Source of the DNA: Panagrolaimus kolymaensis
Taxonomy: Eukaryota > Nematoda > Chromadorea > Rhabditida > Panagrolaimidae
DNA length: 64,000 bases
Direction: 5' to 3'
NCBI GenBank assembly: GCA_028622995.1
Contig: JAJQJQ010000088.1
Location: 62,001 to 126,000 of the forward strand
Shown here piece after piece: positions 63,687 through 64,000 of the stretch (its first letter is position 1; the number at the start of each line of letters is the position of its first letter). Under the pieces are notes generated by a model, which made no database searches, was not told the origin of the DNA, and saw only the letters and a program-made list of their open reading frames with translations. A program made the position numbers and the translations under genes.

Positions 63687-64000
63687 CACTGCCTCAATTT
63701 ACAAGTTTATTTATTATAGACGTTGCTTGCTTCATGGCAGCTTCATCAAACCAATAAAATAGTTTCAAATTTCGGAATAAAAAAAAGTGTTAAAACTTTT
63801 TTTTCTTTAATTTGATGAAAATCATTTTTCTTTTGGACACTGCCTCAATTTACAAGTTTATTTATTATAGACGTTGCTTGCTTCATGGCAGCTTCATCAA
63901 ACCAATAAAATAGTTTCAAATTTCGGAATAAAAAAAAGTGTTAAAACTTTTTTTTCTTTAATTTGATGAAAATCATTTTTCTTTTGGACACTGCCTCAAT

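Larger units (their letters stand above)
1..64000 (+). repeat. Satellite DNA array, 151-152 bp monomer, about 422 copies
   Basis: The window consists entirely of head-to-tail copies of one AT-rich monomer. Successive CACTGCC/CACTTAT landmarks are 151 or 152 bp apart, depending mainly on four or five T before GG in the spacer; rarer lengths (148, 153) come from a 4-bp A deletion or an added T. All copies read in the same direction and I found no inverted block, unique insert or transposon. Both edges cut through a continuing array. Arrays of nucleosome-scale AT-rich monomers are typical of eukaryotic constitutive heterochromatin and centromeres; that location is inference, since no functional mark can be read from sequence. 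I do not recognise the family. No CENP-B-box-like motif (TTCG-N4-A-N2-CGGG) was seen. Confidence 0.98.
57191..64000 (+). repeat. Satellite domain 24: B/B-prime family with TTTCGG spacers (about 45 monomers)
   Basis: Apart from the first copy, all linkers are B or a variant, B-prime, with TTGTTGAAAATC. Most spacers are TAG-TTTCGG. New alleles confined to this domain are ATAGACG (ATG lost) and GACGGTGC in the core and CATTAAACC in some spacers. Three copies have A7T and T9 around the inverted repeat (near 61815, 62420, 63327). A 453-bp trimer occurs twice (58399-58851, 58852-59304). A 907-bp block occurs twice, 1,512 bp apart. The array continues beyond the right edge. Confidence 0.9.

Noticed and set aside
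1..64000. CRISPR array
   Set aside because: The repeats are regular, but whole 151-152 bp units are conserved, with no unique spacers between short repeats, no leader and no cas gene.
1..64000. CENP-B box
   Set aside because: The TTCG-containing linker and the TTTCGG spacer do not match TTCG-N4-A-N2-CGGG in the expected spacing.

Overview
The whole 64 kb window is one uninterrupted tandem satellite DNA array. A 151-152 bp, AT-rich monomer (the first copy, 1-151, is about 28% G+C) is repeated head to tail about 422 times, always in the same orientation. The window starts and ends inside the array, so its true limits lie outside. I see no protein-coding gene, RNA gene, transposable element, CRISPR array or unique sequence. 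Both 151 and 152 leave a remainder when divided by 3, so every reading frame shifts at each monomer. The short open frames of up to 84 codons are by-products of the repeat.

This is eukaryotic satellite heterochromatin, plausibly pericentromeric, centromeric or subtelomeric. A clean array this long implies a long-read assembly. I do not recognise the satellite family and cannot name the organism from the sequence; an invertebrate is only a guess.

Monomer anatomy, numbered in the first copy: (i) a relatively GC-rich, conserved core at about 30-66; (ii) a variable A/T spacer with two AATAAA hexamers (67-72 and 90-95); (iii) a perfect 10-bp inverted repeat, A8-GT / AC-T8, at 93-118 around a 6-nt loop; (iv) a family-specific linker at about 119-151 that runs into the next core. 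Three linker families are visible. A has CTGTAATTCGATGAGAATC, then CACTGCCAGAATTT. B has CTTTAATTTGATGAAAATC, then CACTGCCTCAATTT. C has CTAAAATTC(G/T)ATTAAAATA, then CACTTATAGAATTT. A fourth type, D, differs in the spacer (CGTCAAACCTTTAAAA) and appears only after 48.7 kb.

Layout: 1-8.6 kb is an A/B/C mosaic. 8.6-11.4 kb is pure A. 11.4-14.3 kb is mostly A with single C copies and one B. 14.26-16.84 kb is 17 consecutive B monomers. 16.8-18.2 kb is a mosaic. 18.2-22.8 kb holds higher-order repeats (HORs) with C marking unit ends (1,061-bp 7-mer twice; 456-bp trimer three times). 22.8-45.2 kb is pure A, built of nested HORs (trimer, 11-mer, 5-mer, 14-mer, then a 1,064-bp 7-mer). 45.25-45.86 kb is a patch of foreign families. 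45.9-48.7 kb returns to the 7-mer/5-mer HOR and includes a copy, 5,925 bp away, of the 40.4-42.4 kb segment. 48.7-57.2 kb mixes A, C and D and introduces the TTTCGG spacer. 57.2-64 kb is a B/B-prime domain. Variant alleles are confined to blocks, as expected from unequal crossing over and gene conversion.

Unit identities were judged from diagnostic sites read by eye, not from a full alignment. No new gene system is present. The interest lies in the conserved hairpin, the HOR architecture, CpG-type variation and the sharp domain boundaries.
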